A DNA stretch of 23,726 bases from an uncultured Peptococcaceae bacterium (GCA_900552455.1 URZX01000032.1:1-23726), one strand, 5' to 3'; positions 13,373-20,588 are shown, counted from the stretch's first letter. Program-made: numbers and translations. Notes: a model not told the origin generated them from the sequence alone.

Positions 13373-14299
13373 TTATCGGCATGCGCGGCAGCTGCTGCAC
13401 GATGCGGCGTCGGCGTTTTCGCCGAAGACGCGGGTGTTCAGCGCCTGGCCGGTTGGGGTCATAGCGAGGCCTCCTTCGGCGGTCTCGCGCAGGGAAGCGG
13501 GCATGGTGTCGCCGATGCGCTTCATGGCGAGGATGGTTTCATCGGCTGGAATGTGGCTGGTGATGCCGGCCAGCGCCAGCTCGGCAGCCATAAAGGCGGT
13601 GGTGACGCCGCCAGCGTTGCGCTTGATGCAGGGGATCTCCACAAGCCCGGCGACGGGGTCGCAGACGAGGCCGAGGATGTTCTTGATGGCGATGGCGCAG
13701 GCCTCGCCGCTCATCTGCGGCGTGCCGCCGGCAAGCTCAACGATCGCCGCTGCAGCCATGGCGCTGGCGCTGCCGCACTCGGCCTGACAGCCGCCGCTGG
13801 CGCCGGCGAGGCTGGCGTTGTTCCCAATGACCATACCGACGGCCGAGGCGGTGAAGAGGGCCATGACGCAGTCGTATTCGTCGAGGCTGTATTCCTCCTG
13901 CATGGTGACGATGGCGGCTGGCAAAATGCCGCAGCTGCCTGCTGTCGGTGCGGCGACGATACGCCCCATGGCGGCGTTGAGCTCGCTCACAGCCAGCGCC
14001 CGCCACATGGCCCCAGCCATGAAGCTGCCGGTGAGGGATTGTTTCTTTTCGTAGACGCTATAAAGCTTCCAGGCGTCGCCGCCGGTGAGGCCGGATGTGC
14101 TCTTGATATCAGGATCGGCGCCCTTCTGGATGCTCTCCTGCATGACGTGGTAGTTCTCGCGCATCTTGCGAAAGAGCACCTGTGGCTCGGTGTCCATCTG
14201 CTCGGCCTGGTCGCGCAGCACGATCTGGCTGATGCGCTCGCCCTGGGCGGTGGCCTGGTCGACAAGCTCGGCGATGCTGAGATATTTTAATGCTTCCAT
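13373..14299 (-). CDS. sdaAA: L-serine dehydratase, iron-sulfur-dependent, alpha subunit
   Basis: 308 residues. With the beta subunit it converts L-serine to pyruvate and ammonia using an oxygen-sensitive 4Fe-4S cluster instead of PLP. The expected alpha-chain motifs are present: SLTGSFMAGAMWRALAVSEL, AAPTAGSCGILPAAI, SAVGMVIGNNASLAGASGGC and QAECGSASAMAA. Likely cluster cysteines are Cys171 (GGCQAECG), Cys213 (LVCDPVAGL) and Cys224 (VEIPCIKRNAGG). The start at 14299 follows AAGGAAGG; the longer open frame to 14410 overlaps sdaAB and is rejected. The unusual feature is a C-terminal extension with Cys301, 304 and 307 (CSSCRACR) beyond the usual end near TPTGQ...FG. It lies 16 bases after sdaAB. 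Confidence 0.95.
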   Translation of the reverse strand: MEALKYLSIAELVDQATAQGERISQIVLRDQAEQMDTEPQVLFRKMRENYHVMQESIQKGADPDIKSTSGLTGGDAWKLYSVYEKKQSLTGSFMAGAMWRALAVSELNAAMGRIVAAPTAGSCGILPAAIVTMQEEYSLDEYDCVMALFTASAVGMVIGNNASLAGASGGCQAECGSASAMAAAAIVELAGGTPQMSGEACAIAIKNILGLVCDPVAGLVEIPCIKRNAGGVTTAFMAAELALAGITSHIPADETILAMKRIGDTMPASLRETAEGGLAMTPTGQALNTRVFGENADAASCSSCRACR

Positions 14300-14315
14300 G
14301 GCGGTCCTTCCTTTC

Positions 14316-14987
14316 TCACGCGATCGGCTGGACCGCGATGCACTTGTAGATGATGTCGTGGGCTTCGATCTCGGCGCAGAGCGCAGGAATGTCGGAATGC
14401 TCCAGCGCATCCATCGAGAGGGTCATGATGGCTTCGCCGCCGCGGGCCTTGCGCGAAAGATCGAAGTGGCAGATGTTGCCGGAGTAGTGGGTGAGGATGC
14501 GGGTGACCTCGGCGATGGCGCCTGGGGCGTCTTTGTGGATGACGATGAGGGTGAAATATTCGCCGGTCAGGGAGACAGGCATGCCGTCGATCTGCACAAC
14601 CTCGATGCGTCCGCCGCCAACGCTGGCGCCGCGCAGGCTGGCTGTGCTGCCGTCGGCGGCTGTGAGATGGATCTCTGCTGTGTTGGGATGGCTGTCGGCA
14701 AATTCTGCCGGCGTGAAGGTGATCGCCACCCCTTCCTCGCGGGCAATGGACAGCGCATCGCGCAGGCGTTCGTCGTCGGGCTTCATGCCGAGAATGCCGG
14801 CGACCAGGGCGCGGTCGGTGCCGTGGCCCTTGTAGGTTTTGGCGAAGGAGCCGTGGAGCAGGATCTCGGCCCTGACTGGCGCCTGACCGAGCAGCGTGCG
14901 CGCCATCAGGCCGATGCGCGCCGCGCCGGCTGTGTGGGAGCTGGACGGCCCGATCATGACGGGACCGAGGATGTCGAATACGTTCAT
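14316..14987 (-). CDS. sdaAB: L-serine dehydratase, iron-sulfur-dependent, beta subunit
   Basis: 223 residues. The N-terminal part carries the family signature FDILGPVMIGPSSSHTAGAA and HGSFAKTYKGHGTDRALVAG. The C-terminal 75 or so residues form an ACT domain (FTLIVIHKDAPGAIAEVTRI, NICHFDLSRKARGGEAIMTL), as in the two-subunit Firmicute enzyme. ACT domains usually bind an amino acid, here probably serine. The ATG at 14987 follows AAAGGAG by about ten bases; upstream codons in the same frame overlap the promoter. First gene of a two-gene unit with sdaAA, transcribed from 15028-15056. Confidence 0.95.
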   Translation of the reverse strand: MNVFDILGPVMIGPSSSHTAGAARIGLMARTLLGQAPVRAEILLHGSFAKTYKGHGTDRALVAGILGMKPDDERLRDALSIAREEGVAITFTPAEFADSHPNTAEIHLTAADGSTASLRGASVGGGRIEVVQIDGMPVSLTGEYFTLIVIHKDAPGAIAEVTRILTHYSGNICHFDLSRKARGGEAIMTLSMDALEHSDIPALCAEIEAHDIIYKCIAVQPIA

Positions 14988-15027
14988 AGGGCATGATCTC
15001 CTTTGTGTTTGAAAATTCTCTGTATTT

Positions 15028-15056
15028 AGGATATCATTTGCGCCCGGCTGTCGCAA
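15028..15056 (-). promoter_or_regulatory. Promoter of sdaAB-sdaAA
   Basis: On the minus strand, TTGCGA (15051-15056), 17-base spacer, TATCCT (15028-15033), about 40 bases before the sdaAB start. Confidence 0.5.
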
Positions 15057-15141
15057 CGGTGGAGGTGTTGGTTTGTATAAGAATGATAAATAGTTCGTGC
15101 ACACGCCGCCTGGAAAAATCATCGCGCCGGCGAGAAAACGC

Positions 15142-15171
15142 TGTGCATTTTCGGCGCGTCTGTGCTATAAT
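15142..15171 (+). promoter_or_regulatory. Promoter of the small unknown gene
   Basis: Extended -10 TGCTATAAT (15163-15171) with a weak -35 (TGTGCA, 15142-15147) at 18-base spacing. The leader to the ATG at 15254 is about 75 bases, with no structure I recognise. Confidence 0.5.
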
Positions 15172-15253
15172 AAAAATATAGAAATTGCTCGCAAAAAATG
15201 ATCGTTCAGTGACAAAGTTGGTGCCGCTCGTTTTTCACCAGGAGGTGGTCACG

Positions 15254-15433
15254 ATGAGCAAGCTGGAAAAACTGCGCCGGATCTTCGACAGTGACGCAAC
15301 CTATCAGAAGCGTGATCAGTCCGACCTTATGGGCAATGCGCCATGGATCGGCAATTACGACCGCACGGACATTCCCAAGGACATGCATGGCGGCGTCACC
15401 GAAGATGCGCAAAAAAACGAACCGTCGCAATAA
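15254..15433 (+). CDS. Unrecognised 59-residue hydrophilic protein
   Basis: A short soluble protein with a basic start (MSKLEKLRRIFDSDATYQKR) and an acidic, Asn/Gly-containing second half (NAPWIGNYDRTDIPKDMHGG). It has no cysteines, signal peptide or membrane helix. CAGGAGGTG six bases before the ATG at 15254 makes translation likely; a longer frame from 15185 has no such site. The stop codon TAA lies exactly in the loop of the terminator hairpin it shares with the convergent gene. Function unknown. Confidence 0.7.
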   Translation: MSKLEKLRRIFDSDATYQKRDQSDLMGNAPWIGNYDRTDIPKDMHGGVTEDAQKNEPSQ

Positions 15434-15446
15434 GCGGCGGTTCGTT
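15411..15446. terminator. Terminator between convergent genes, containing a stop codon
   Basis: AACGAACCGTCGC (15416-15428) pairs with GCGGCGGTTCGTT (15434-15446), 13 pairs with one wobble, around AATAA. On the minus strand seven T follow the stem, so it ends the acyltransferase/membrane protein transcript. On the plus strand the T-run is poor. Confidence 0.8.
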
Positions 15447-15451
15447 GTCGT

Positions 15452-15850
15452 TTAGCGGTTGGTCATGTGGTTGACGGTGATAAAGCTGGCGACAAAGGCG
15501 AAGCACTGGATGACCAGCGGCATCGGATCGTCGAACAAGCCGGCGACAGGCAGCGTGAGAATGCCGCGTTCGACAAAGAACAGCAGCAGAAACGGCCCGA
15601 TCACCACCAGCCAGGAGAGCACCAGGATCGACGCCGGCACAGTGAGGCGGCTGCGCACGCAGAAATTGAGCATGATGCCGCTGATGATCCAGCCCGGCAG
15701 CGACGGCACAAGGCTGGCCTGCAGGCTGGTCGGCCAGTTGACGGTGTAGACGTTGAAGATGGTGTCGAAGAAGGAATACACAGCGCCGGAGAGGGCGAAG
15801 GCTGCGTAGCAGAAAACGACGTAAACGGCGAAGCGCAGAATGTTTTTCAT
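15452..15850 (-). CDS. Small four-helix membrane protein, unknown function
   Basis: 132 residues with four probable membrane helices: about 7-28 (FAVYVVFCYAAFALSGAVY), 50-67 (GWIISGIMLNFCV), 73-95 (ILVLSWLVVIGPFLLLFF) and 108-127 (LVIQCFAFVASFITV). No signature I recognise. The start at 15850 follows GGAGG by nine bases; a TTG at 15865 sits inside that site and is rejected. It follows the acyltransferase gene by 24 bases and ends at the shared terminator, so the two are probably co-transcribed and might act on the same envelope component, which is inference. Confidence 0.75.
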   Translation of the reverse strand: MKNILRFAVYVVFCYAAFALSGAVYSFFDTIFNVYTVNWPTSLQASLVPSLPGWIISGIMLNFCVRSRLTVPASILVLSWLVVIGPFLLLFFVERGILTLPVAGLFDDPMPLVIQCFAFVASFITVNHMTNR

Positions 15851-15874
15851 GAGAGAAGCCTCCAAGGAACAGGA

Positions 15875-16924
15875 TCAGGACGCACGCTTGCGCTTGCGGC
15901 GGGCGAGCGCGCGGTCTTTTTTGACGAGGATGTGGGCGGTGAGCCAGGAGCAGAGGAAGACGACGACGCTCCAGACGAGGATCGACAGCCCCTGATACGG
16001 CACCAGCGCATCCCAGCCAGGCTGGATGAAGAACTGATAAGCCGAGATCCAGAGCGCCGAGCTGACGTAGATGCGCAGCGTGCATTTGGAAAGATACTGC
16101 ATGCGCGGGCCGTCCTCGTAGCTGCGGCAGAGATAGCGCGCCAGATAGAAGAGGCCGACGGTCATGAGGAGCTCACTGTAGCTGTAGAGCGGCTGCACGG
16201 TGCTTGCCGAGGCGTAGTCCGGCGTGCTGAAGAGCAGATAGAGCCGGATCGCAAAGCCAGCCAGCGCCGCCAGCGCCGAAAGGATCGCCAGCTTGCGCAA
16301 GAGCGGCACGCGGTGCAGACAGGCGCCTGCGAGCATGAAAAAGAGCATCGTGCTCGGGCGCATGAGAATCACCTGCCCGGCAACGTCGTTGACCGCCTGT
16401 GGCAGATACGGCGACAGTGGATTGTAGATGTAGATGATGACAAAAAGCAACAGCGTCGCGTAGTTCAGCGTCTGCAGCCCCTTCAGGCGGACAAGCAGCG
16501 GCATCAGCAGGTAGACGCCCAATAGCATCTGCAGATACCAGAAATGGTACGGTCCGCGGATCCAGCTGGCAAGCATCTCCGCCGGCGACAGCAGCGCGCC
16601 ACCGCTGGCTGCGCGCATCGCCTGGTCGGCGAGCACATAGACCAGCGACCAGACTGCGTAGAGCTTTATAATGTAGGAAAACTTCTGCTTGAAGTTGAAG
16701 GCATAGCTCTCGCGCAAGAGCAGCGCCCCCGAGATCATCATGAACATCGGCAGCGCAAAGCGCACACAGAGATTGATCACATAGGGCAGCGCCCCGAACG
16801 GGCTCAAAAGCGCCGCATCCATGCGCACATAGAGAGCGGAAACATGCCAGAGCACGATCGCAAAGGTGGCGACGATCTTGAGGATGTCGATATAGGATAA
16901 GCGGGTGAGTGTTTTCATTGACAT
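15875..16924 (-). CDS. Membrane acyltransferase family 3 protein (OafA/WecH type)
   Basis: 349 residues with about ten membrane helices. The N-terminal helix carries the family pattern RLSYIDILKIVATFAIVLWH, with the catalytic-type His early. Further along are MFMMISGALLLRESYAFNFK, the WIRGPYHFWYLQMLLGVYLL region and a very basic C-terminus (RALARRKRKRAS). Such integral membrane enzymes move acetyl or other acyl groups onto cell-surface sugars, lipids or peptides; the acceptor is not predictable. The ATG at 16924 is chosen because AGAGGAGG lies seven bases upstream. Promoter at 16959-16987. First gene of a two-gene minus-strand unit. Confidence 0.88.
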   Translation of the reverse strand: MSMKTLTRLSYIDILKIVATFAIVLWHVSALYVRMDAALLSPFGALPYVINLCVRFALPMFMMISGALLLRESYAFNFKQKFSYIIKLYAVWSLVYVLADQAMRAASGGALLSPAEMLASWIRGPYHFWYLQMLLGVYLLMPLLVRLKGLQTLNYATLLLFVIIYIYNPLSPYLPQAVNDVAGQVILMRPSTMLFFMLAGACLHRVPLLRKLAILSALAALAGFAIRLYLLFSTPDYASASTVQPLYSYSELLMTVGLFYLARYLCRSYEDGPRMQYLSKCTLRIYVSSALWISAYQFFIQPGWDALVPYQGLSILVWSVVVFLCSWLTAHILVKKDRALARRKRKRAS

Positions 16925-17225
16925 GCAATGTCCTCCTCTGATGCGGGTCAATAGATTAATAGTACCAGTTTCAGCGCCGACGGGCAACAGAGACTTGCAA
17001 TTTTTCTGGGAAATCCCGCCGCAGAATTGTCACGAGCCAGTGACGCGTGCAGTGCAGATCGGCACTTTTGCGCGCAGAAAAAGCAACAGATTGGCAACAA
17101 TCCAGCGCGATCGTTACCATCTTGCCGGAGAATTGTCACGGCGCTGTAGAGATTCCCGCCGCAAAAAGCGGTATCATAGGTACCGTTGTTTCGCGCAACA
17201 ATCTCACACACAGGAGGCATTTCTC
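16925..17225. other. Divergent regulatory region with internal repeats
   Basis: No gene seen. The left end has the acyltransferase promoter. The rest contains direct repeats AGAATTGTCACG (17023-17034, 17129-17140), TCCCGCCGCA (17014-17023, 17154-17163) and GCAACAATC (17094-17102, 17195-17203). It also holds the inverted repeats GATTG-GCAA-CAATC (17089-17102) and TTGTT-TCGCGC-AACAA (17186-17201). A TATCAT at 17172-17177 is the likely -10 for the gene at 17226, without a good -35. AGGAGG (17212-17217) is its ribosome binding site. Confidence 0.55.
16959..16987 (-). promoter_or_regulatory. Promoter of the acyltransferase unit
   Basis: On the minus strand, TTGCCC (16982-16987), 17-base spacer, TACTAT (16959-16964). 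Confidence 0.5.
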
Positions 17226-17729
17226 ATGAATAGCAACTGCATTCAGACCCTGAAAAAAATGGCCGCCGCGCTTCTTCTGGCGCTGGTGCTCCTCACAAGC
17301 ACACAGCTGCCTGCGCGCGCTGATGACATGGCGGCAGAAAATATCATCCTCACCGTCGGCGCAGGCGACATGCTCGTGGACGGTGCGACCGTCTCTGTTG
17401 CCGACGGCGTGCCTGTCCTGAACGGCGGGCGTGTCTATGTGCCGCTGCGCGCCGTTGCCGAAGGCTTTGGCGCAGAGGTGAACTACGACGCCGCCACCGG
17501 CGATGTGACCATCGAAGAGGGCGACACCGAAGTCATCATGAACACCCTGGCGAGCATCTACAGCGTCAACGGCAACCTCAAATGGATGGACATGGCGCCA
17601 TATGTGAACGCCGACGGTCGCACCATGGTGCCAGTGCGCTTCGTTTCTGACGGGCTCGGCTACGCCGTCGACACCGGCAAGGACGAAAATGGTAACACCA
17701 CAGTGACGATCAGCCGCGCAGCAGCGTGA
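17226..17729 (+). CDS. Secreted stalk-domain (Cu-amine-oxidase N-terminal) protein
   Basis: 167 residues. A signal peptide (1-32; basic KK, then AAALLLALVLLTS, cleaved near ARA-D) is followed by one stalk domain over the rest. It shows the repeated signature GRVYVPLRAVAEGFGAEVNY and GRTMVPVRFVSDGLGYAV, plus the linking IIMNT-type strand. The domain is a binding or structural module in many exported Firmicute proteins; despite its name no amine oxidase domain is present. It probably acts outside the membrane. AGGAGG lies eight bases before the ATG. Single gene with its own terminator, upstream of a larger protein with the same C-terminal domain. Confidence 0.87.
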   Translation: MNSNCIQTLKKMAAALLLALVLLTSTQLPARADDMAAENIILTVGAGDMLVDGATVSVADGVPVLNGGRVYVPLRAVAEGFGAEVNYDAATGDVTIEEGDTEVIMNTLASIYSVNGNLKWMDMAPYVNADGRTMVPVRFVSDGLGYAVDTGKDENGNTTVTISRAAA

Positions 17730-17745
17730 GCGCCTTATGTATTGA

Positions 17746-17774
17746 GAGACTTCCAGCCGGGAGTCTCCTTTTTT
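17746..17774 (+). terminator. Terminator of the small stalk-domain gene
   Basis: GAGACTTCC (17746-17754) pairs with GGGAGTCTC (17759-17767), one G-T pair, around AGCC. C and six T follow (17769-17774). Confidence 0.85.
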
Positions 17775-17790
17775 GTTTCCGGCTTGTCCC

Positions 17791-17819
17791 TTGAATTTTA
17801 CAGGCTTTCATATTATCAT
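17791..17819 (+). promoter_or_regulatory. Promoter of the large stalk-domain gene
   Basis: TTGAAT (17791-17796), 17-base spacer, TATCAT (17814-17819), about 47 bases before the ATG at 17867. Confidence 0.6.
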
Positions 17820-17866
17820 GGAGAAAATGATCGCACATTTTGATTCAGTGAAAAGGATGTGAATAT

Positions 17867-19609
17867 ATGAATCTGCGAAAAATCATTCCAACAGCGATCG
17901 GCGCGCTGGCGCTCTGCGTGCTCCTGCCAATGGCGCCACAGCCTGGCGAAGCCGCCGAGGTGACCAGCATCGAGACGCCGAAGGCCGGCGACACGACCCT
18001 CCGCGTCACCTTCACCGACGGCCAGCCGACCGACAAATATGAGATCTACGTCAACGGAGTGTCTGTCAACAGCGGTGCCCTCGGCAGCGATGTCACCAAT
18101 CCCGACAGCATGTACTTCAACCTCAGCTATATTCCTGAGGGCGGCACAGGCACCCCTGTGAAGGCCGGCGATAAGATCGAGTTCCGTCTGCAGAAGGGCT
18201 CTGAGATGGTCTCTCACGAGGTCACCGTGGCCGGCGAGCAAACGCCGAACCGCCCAACCAGCATGAAGCTCGAATCGAGCACCGTGGCGCGTGGGGACAC
18301 CGTCTTTGCGACCCTCATTTTTGACGACGCCTATGTGCCTGATCCTGACGACCGCGTCCTCGTGCAGCCATACGACGAAGACGGTAACGCCCTCGAAGGC
18401 TACATCGTCGATCTGCCGGATGTCTACGACGGCTCCGTGAAGGTCCAGCTCAAGGACAGCGACAAAGCCGACTACTACACCATCGCCTTCGTGCCTGGTG
18501 AAGGCGGCAGCTCCAGCCTCAGCGTGCGCGTCGATCTCACCGAAGGCAGCACCGATCCTGACACGCCGAGCGAACCAAGCGACGATCAGCAGGATCTCAT
18601 CAACAACGCCGTCGCCATGACCTTCACCTATCCATCCAACACCGTTTCCCTCGGGGAATCTGTGTCGCCGACTATCCAGCTCGTCGATAAAAACGGCAAA
18701 GCCACGACCTACACCGGTCCGGCGATCTTCAGCTACAGCGGTGACGCCGTCGCCGAAGGAACCTTCGACAAGAATGGTCGCTTCACCGTCGGCTCTGAGC
18801 AGAGCTACATCGGCACCACCATCCAGGTCACAGCCATGGTCGGTTCGTTCTCTCAGACCGTTAAGCTCACCGTGCAGGCTGGCGACAAGAGCCTCATCCT
18901 GACGCCGGATTCCGGCAGCATGGGCAACGCCCGCGCCGTCACCTTCCAGCTCGCTGATGGCTCTGGCAACCGCCTGCGCCTGCTCTGGGAACCAACCATG
19001 GCGCGCGTCGTCATCCAGCCAAGCGATCCGACGAACACCGCCAAGATGTCTGGCACTGTCACCAATCTCAGCGCCCTGACCACCAACGGCTCCGGCACCA
19101 TGCTGATCTCCAGCGACGGCATTGCCGAAGCGGATCTCTACATCATCTTCCAGGATGACACCGGTCGATTCTACCAGACAGCGCTGACCCATTTCAGCTT
19201 CACCGAGAACACCGGCGAAGGCGATCTCAGCATGCAGCTGTACATCGGCTCGAGCAGCTACACCGTCAATGGCATCAGCTACATCACCGACACCCAGCCA
19301 GTTGTCAGAAGCGGCCGCACCTACATTCCATACCGCCTGCTGGCAGAAGCCCTTGGCGGCGCGGTGAATTATGACAACACCACCCAGACCATCACCACCG
19401 TTTACGGCGGCACGAGCATCATCATGAACATCGGCTCGACCAGCTACACCGTCAACGGCACCCCACAGACCATGGACGCCGCGCCGTACATCAACAGCGA
19501 CAACCGCACCATGGTGCCGCTGCGCTTCCTCGGCGAAGCCCTCGGCTGTAAGGTGACACCACAATACGCAGCCGACGGCACCACCTCCGGCGTGCTCGTG
19601 GAACGCTGA
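17867..19609 (+). CDS. Large secreted protein with Ig-like regions and C-terminal stalk domain
   Basis: 580 residues. A signal peptide (about 1-30, IGALALCVLLPMAP, cleaved near GEAA-E) precedes a long beta-rich region. That region holds repeated Ig-like or cohesin-like strands and a Pro/Asp/Ser-rich linker (about 226-243, STDPDTPSEPSDDQQD). The C-terminal 120 residues form a stalk domain with GRTYIPYRLLAEALGGAVNY and NRTMVPLRFLGEALGCKV, each preceded by a YTVNG motif. It lacks S-layer homology motifs and a sorting signal, so how it stays on the cell is unclear. AAAGGATG precedes the ATG. Its partner upstream has the same domain; role unknown, probably cell-surface or exported. Confidence 0.85.
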   Translation: MNLRKIIPTAIGALALCVLLPMAPQPGEAAEVTSIETPKAGDTTLRVTFTDGQPTDKYEIYVNGVSVNSGALGSDVTNPDSMYFNLSYIPEGGTGTPVKAGDKIEFRLQKGSEMVSHEVTVAGEQTPNRPTSMKLESSTVARGDTVFATLIFDDAYVPDPDDRVLVQPYDEDGNALEGYIVDLPDVYDGSVKVQLKDSDKADYYTIAFVPGEGGSSSLSVRVDLTEGSTDPDTPSEPSDDQQDLINNAVAMTFTYPSNTVSLGESVSPTIQLVDKNGKATTYTGPAIFSYSGDAVAEGTFDKNGRFTVGSEQSYIGTTIQVTAMVGSFSQTVKLTVQAGDKSLILTPDSGSMGNARAVTFQLADGSGNRLRLLWEPTMARVVIQPSDPTNTAKMSGTVTNLSALTTNGSGTMLISSDGIAEADLYIIFQDDTGRFYQTALTHFSFTENTGEGDLSMQLYIGSSSYTVNGISYITDTQPVVRSGRTYIPYRLLAEALGGAVNYDNTTQTITTVYGGTSIIMNIGSTSYTVNGTPQTMDAAPYINSDNRTMVPLRFLGEALGCKVTPQYAADGTTSGVLVER

Positions 19610-19648
19610 GCAGAAAGCGTGTAAGCGCGCTTTCCTGCCAGAATCTCC

Positions 19649-19677
19649 TTGCAATCCTGCGCTTGCCACAGTATAAT
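19649..19677 (+). promoter_or_regulatory. Strong orphan promoter
   Basis: TTGCAA (19649-19654), 17-base spacer, perfect TATAAT (19672-19677). One of the best promoters in the window, yet no reading frame follows before a terminator 70 bases away. Confidence 0.7.
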
Positions 19678-19683
19678 AAAAGC

Positions 19684-19772
19684 AAGACAGAAACGCTTTC
19701 CACGTCTGCTGTCAAAGGTTGAAATATCGTCTACGTGACAAAGAGGACACCAGGTGCGACTGGTGTCTTTTT
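19684..19772 (+). ncRNA. Candidate small RNA of about 89 bases
   Basis: Bounded by the promoter at 19649-19677 and a strong terminator at 19746-19772. The 5' part can fold (GACAG 19686-19690 with CTGTC 19708-19712), followed by an unpaired middle (about 19713-19745). No start codon with a ribosome binding site lies inside. No known family recognised. The next gene begins at 19966 and has its own promoter, so a leader role is unlikely. Confidence 0.5.
19746..19772 (+). terminator. Terminator of the candidate small RNA
   Basis: GACACCAG (19746-19753) pairs perfectly with CTGGTGTC (19760-19767) around GTGCGA. Five T follow. Confidence 0.85.
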
Positions 19773-19847
19773 ATTACCGTGTTTAGCGACTGACCGGTGA
19801 AGTCGGGGTTGGGTTACTTTTCCTCATACCGCATCAGCCGCAACACC

Positions 19848-19869
19848 GCCACCTTCGGGTGGCTTTTTT
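19848..19869 (+). terminator. Second terminator, TTCG tetraloop
   Basis: GCCACC (19848-19853), TTCG loop, GGTGGC (19858-19863), six T. The 75 bases between it and the previous terminator hold only a small CGACT...AGTCG hairpin and no gene. It may act as a backup terminator. Confidence 0.85.
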
Positions 19870-19897
19870 CGTGCGCAGCGCCGGCTTATTTTGCTGC

Positions 19898-19926
19898 TTG
19901 CATTGGTCCCGCGTTTTCGGTACAAT
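19898..19926 (+). promoter_or_regulatory. Promoter of the basic-tailed membrane protein gene
   Basis: TTGCAT (19898-19903), 17-base spacer, TACAAT (19921-19926). Confidence 0.6.
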
Positions 19927-19965
19927 GGATAAAATGAGAATCCTGTACAAAGAGGAGGCAGCAGA

Positions 19966-20490
19966 TTGTTTAGTTTAAGAACCCTGATCATCTTCGTCAT
20001 CTATGCTGCTGTACTATATTTTGGCCGCCGCATCGAGCTTTCGCTTTCGCGCCGCAACAGCCCACGTCCCGGGCTGATCCTGCCGGTCGTGGCTGTGATC
20101 GTTGCCGCGGTGCTGAGCTTTCGCAATTTCTGGATCGCCTGGGACGTGCAGTTCAGCCTCTTCGCCTTTCTGGCGGCGGTGGCGCTGTTCGTATTCTACG
20201 CCGTGCCGGCGATCTATTTCATCCTGCTTTACACAGAAGGGCGCAAGGAGGTGCGCGCGCGCAAGGTAGCGCGTTCTGTGCGTGTGCGTCAGACAAAGAC
20301 ACAACAGCGTGTGCAGTCGAACCTGCAGCAGCGCTACGAGTCTCCGCTGCAAAAACAGGAGCCGATCGTCTACATGCCAAACCGGCGCACCAGCTCCCCT
20401 CCCCACGGCACACGCCGTCCACAGACAGCGAACACAAGCCGCTCCTCGCGCAGCCGCGCCCAGTCGAGCCGCAGCAAGCGCCGGCACTGA
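19966..20490 (+). CDS. Membrane protein with long basic Ser/Arg-rich tail, unknown
   Basis: 174 residues. Three probable membrane helices occupy about 6-20 (TLIIFVIYAAVLYFG), 37-53 (ILPVVAVIVAAVLSF) and 64-90 (FAFLAAVALFVFYAVPAIYF). A cytoplasmic tail of about 80 residues follows, very rich in Arg, Ser, Gln and Thr (RKVARSVRVRQTKTQQRVQS, ending SSRSRAQSSRSKRRH). The tail looks disordered and could bind nucleic acid or phospholipid head groups. The start is a TTG, supported by AGAGGAGG seven bases upstream and a good promoter; there is no in-frame ATG that would fit. I do not recognise a family. Confidence 0.72.
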   Translation: MFSLRTLIIFVIYAAVLYFGRRIELSLSRRNSPRPGLILPVVAVIVAAVLSFRNFWIAWDVQFSLFAFLAAVALFVFYAVPAIYFILLYTEGRKEVRARKVARSVRVRQTKTQQRVQSNLQQRYESPLQKQEPIVYMPNRRTSSPPHGTRRPQTANTSRSSRSRAQSSRSKRRH

Positions 20491-20525
20491 TCCTTCTGCG
20501 CCAGCGTTTTTCGCGTCGGCAGGCG

Positions 20526-20555
20526 TTGCCCGCCAGCATCCGCTGATGGTATAAT
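20526..20555 (+). promoter_or_regulatory. Promoter of the M16C protease gene
   Basis: TTGCCC (20526-20531), 18-base spacer, TATAAT (20550-20555), with TGG just before it as an extended -10. The predicted start point falls on the first bases of the following terminator hairpin. Confidence 0.6.
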
Positions 20556-20559
20556 AGAA

Positions 20560-20588
20560 GCACGGACGTTTTCTGTCCGTGCTTTTTT
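20560..20588 (+). terminator. Hairpin terminator directly after the promoter
   Basis: GCACGGAC (20560-20567) pairs perfectly with GTCCGTGC (20575-20582) around GTTTTCT. Six T follow. It can end transcripts from the membrane-protein gene at 19966. Confidence 0.85.

Noticed and set aside
13169..14290. A 373-codon plus-strand open frame starting in the structured region
   Set aside because: Opposite sdaAA and running through two terminators; no ribosome binding site at its start.
17816..19669. A 617-codon minus-strand open frame
   Set aside because: Antisense to the secreted stalk-domain protein, which has a signal peptide and recognisable domain.
19934..19978. A 14-codon ATG mini-frame overlapping the TTG start of the membrane protein gene
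   Set aside because: No ribosome binding site and too short to judge; its AGAGGAGG serves the TTG at 19966. A leaderless upstream peptide cannot be excluded but is not supported.
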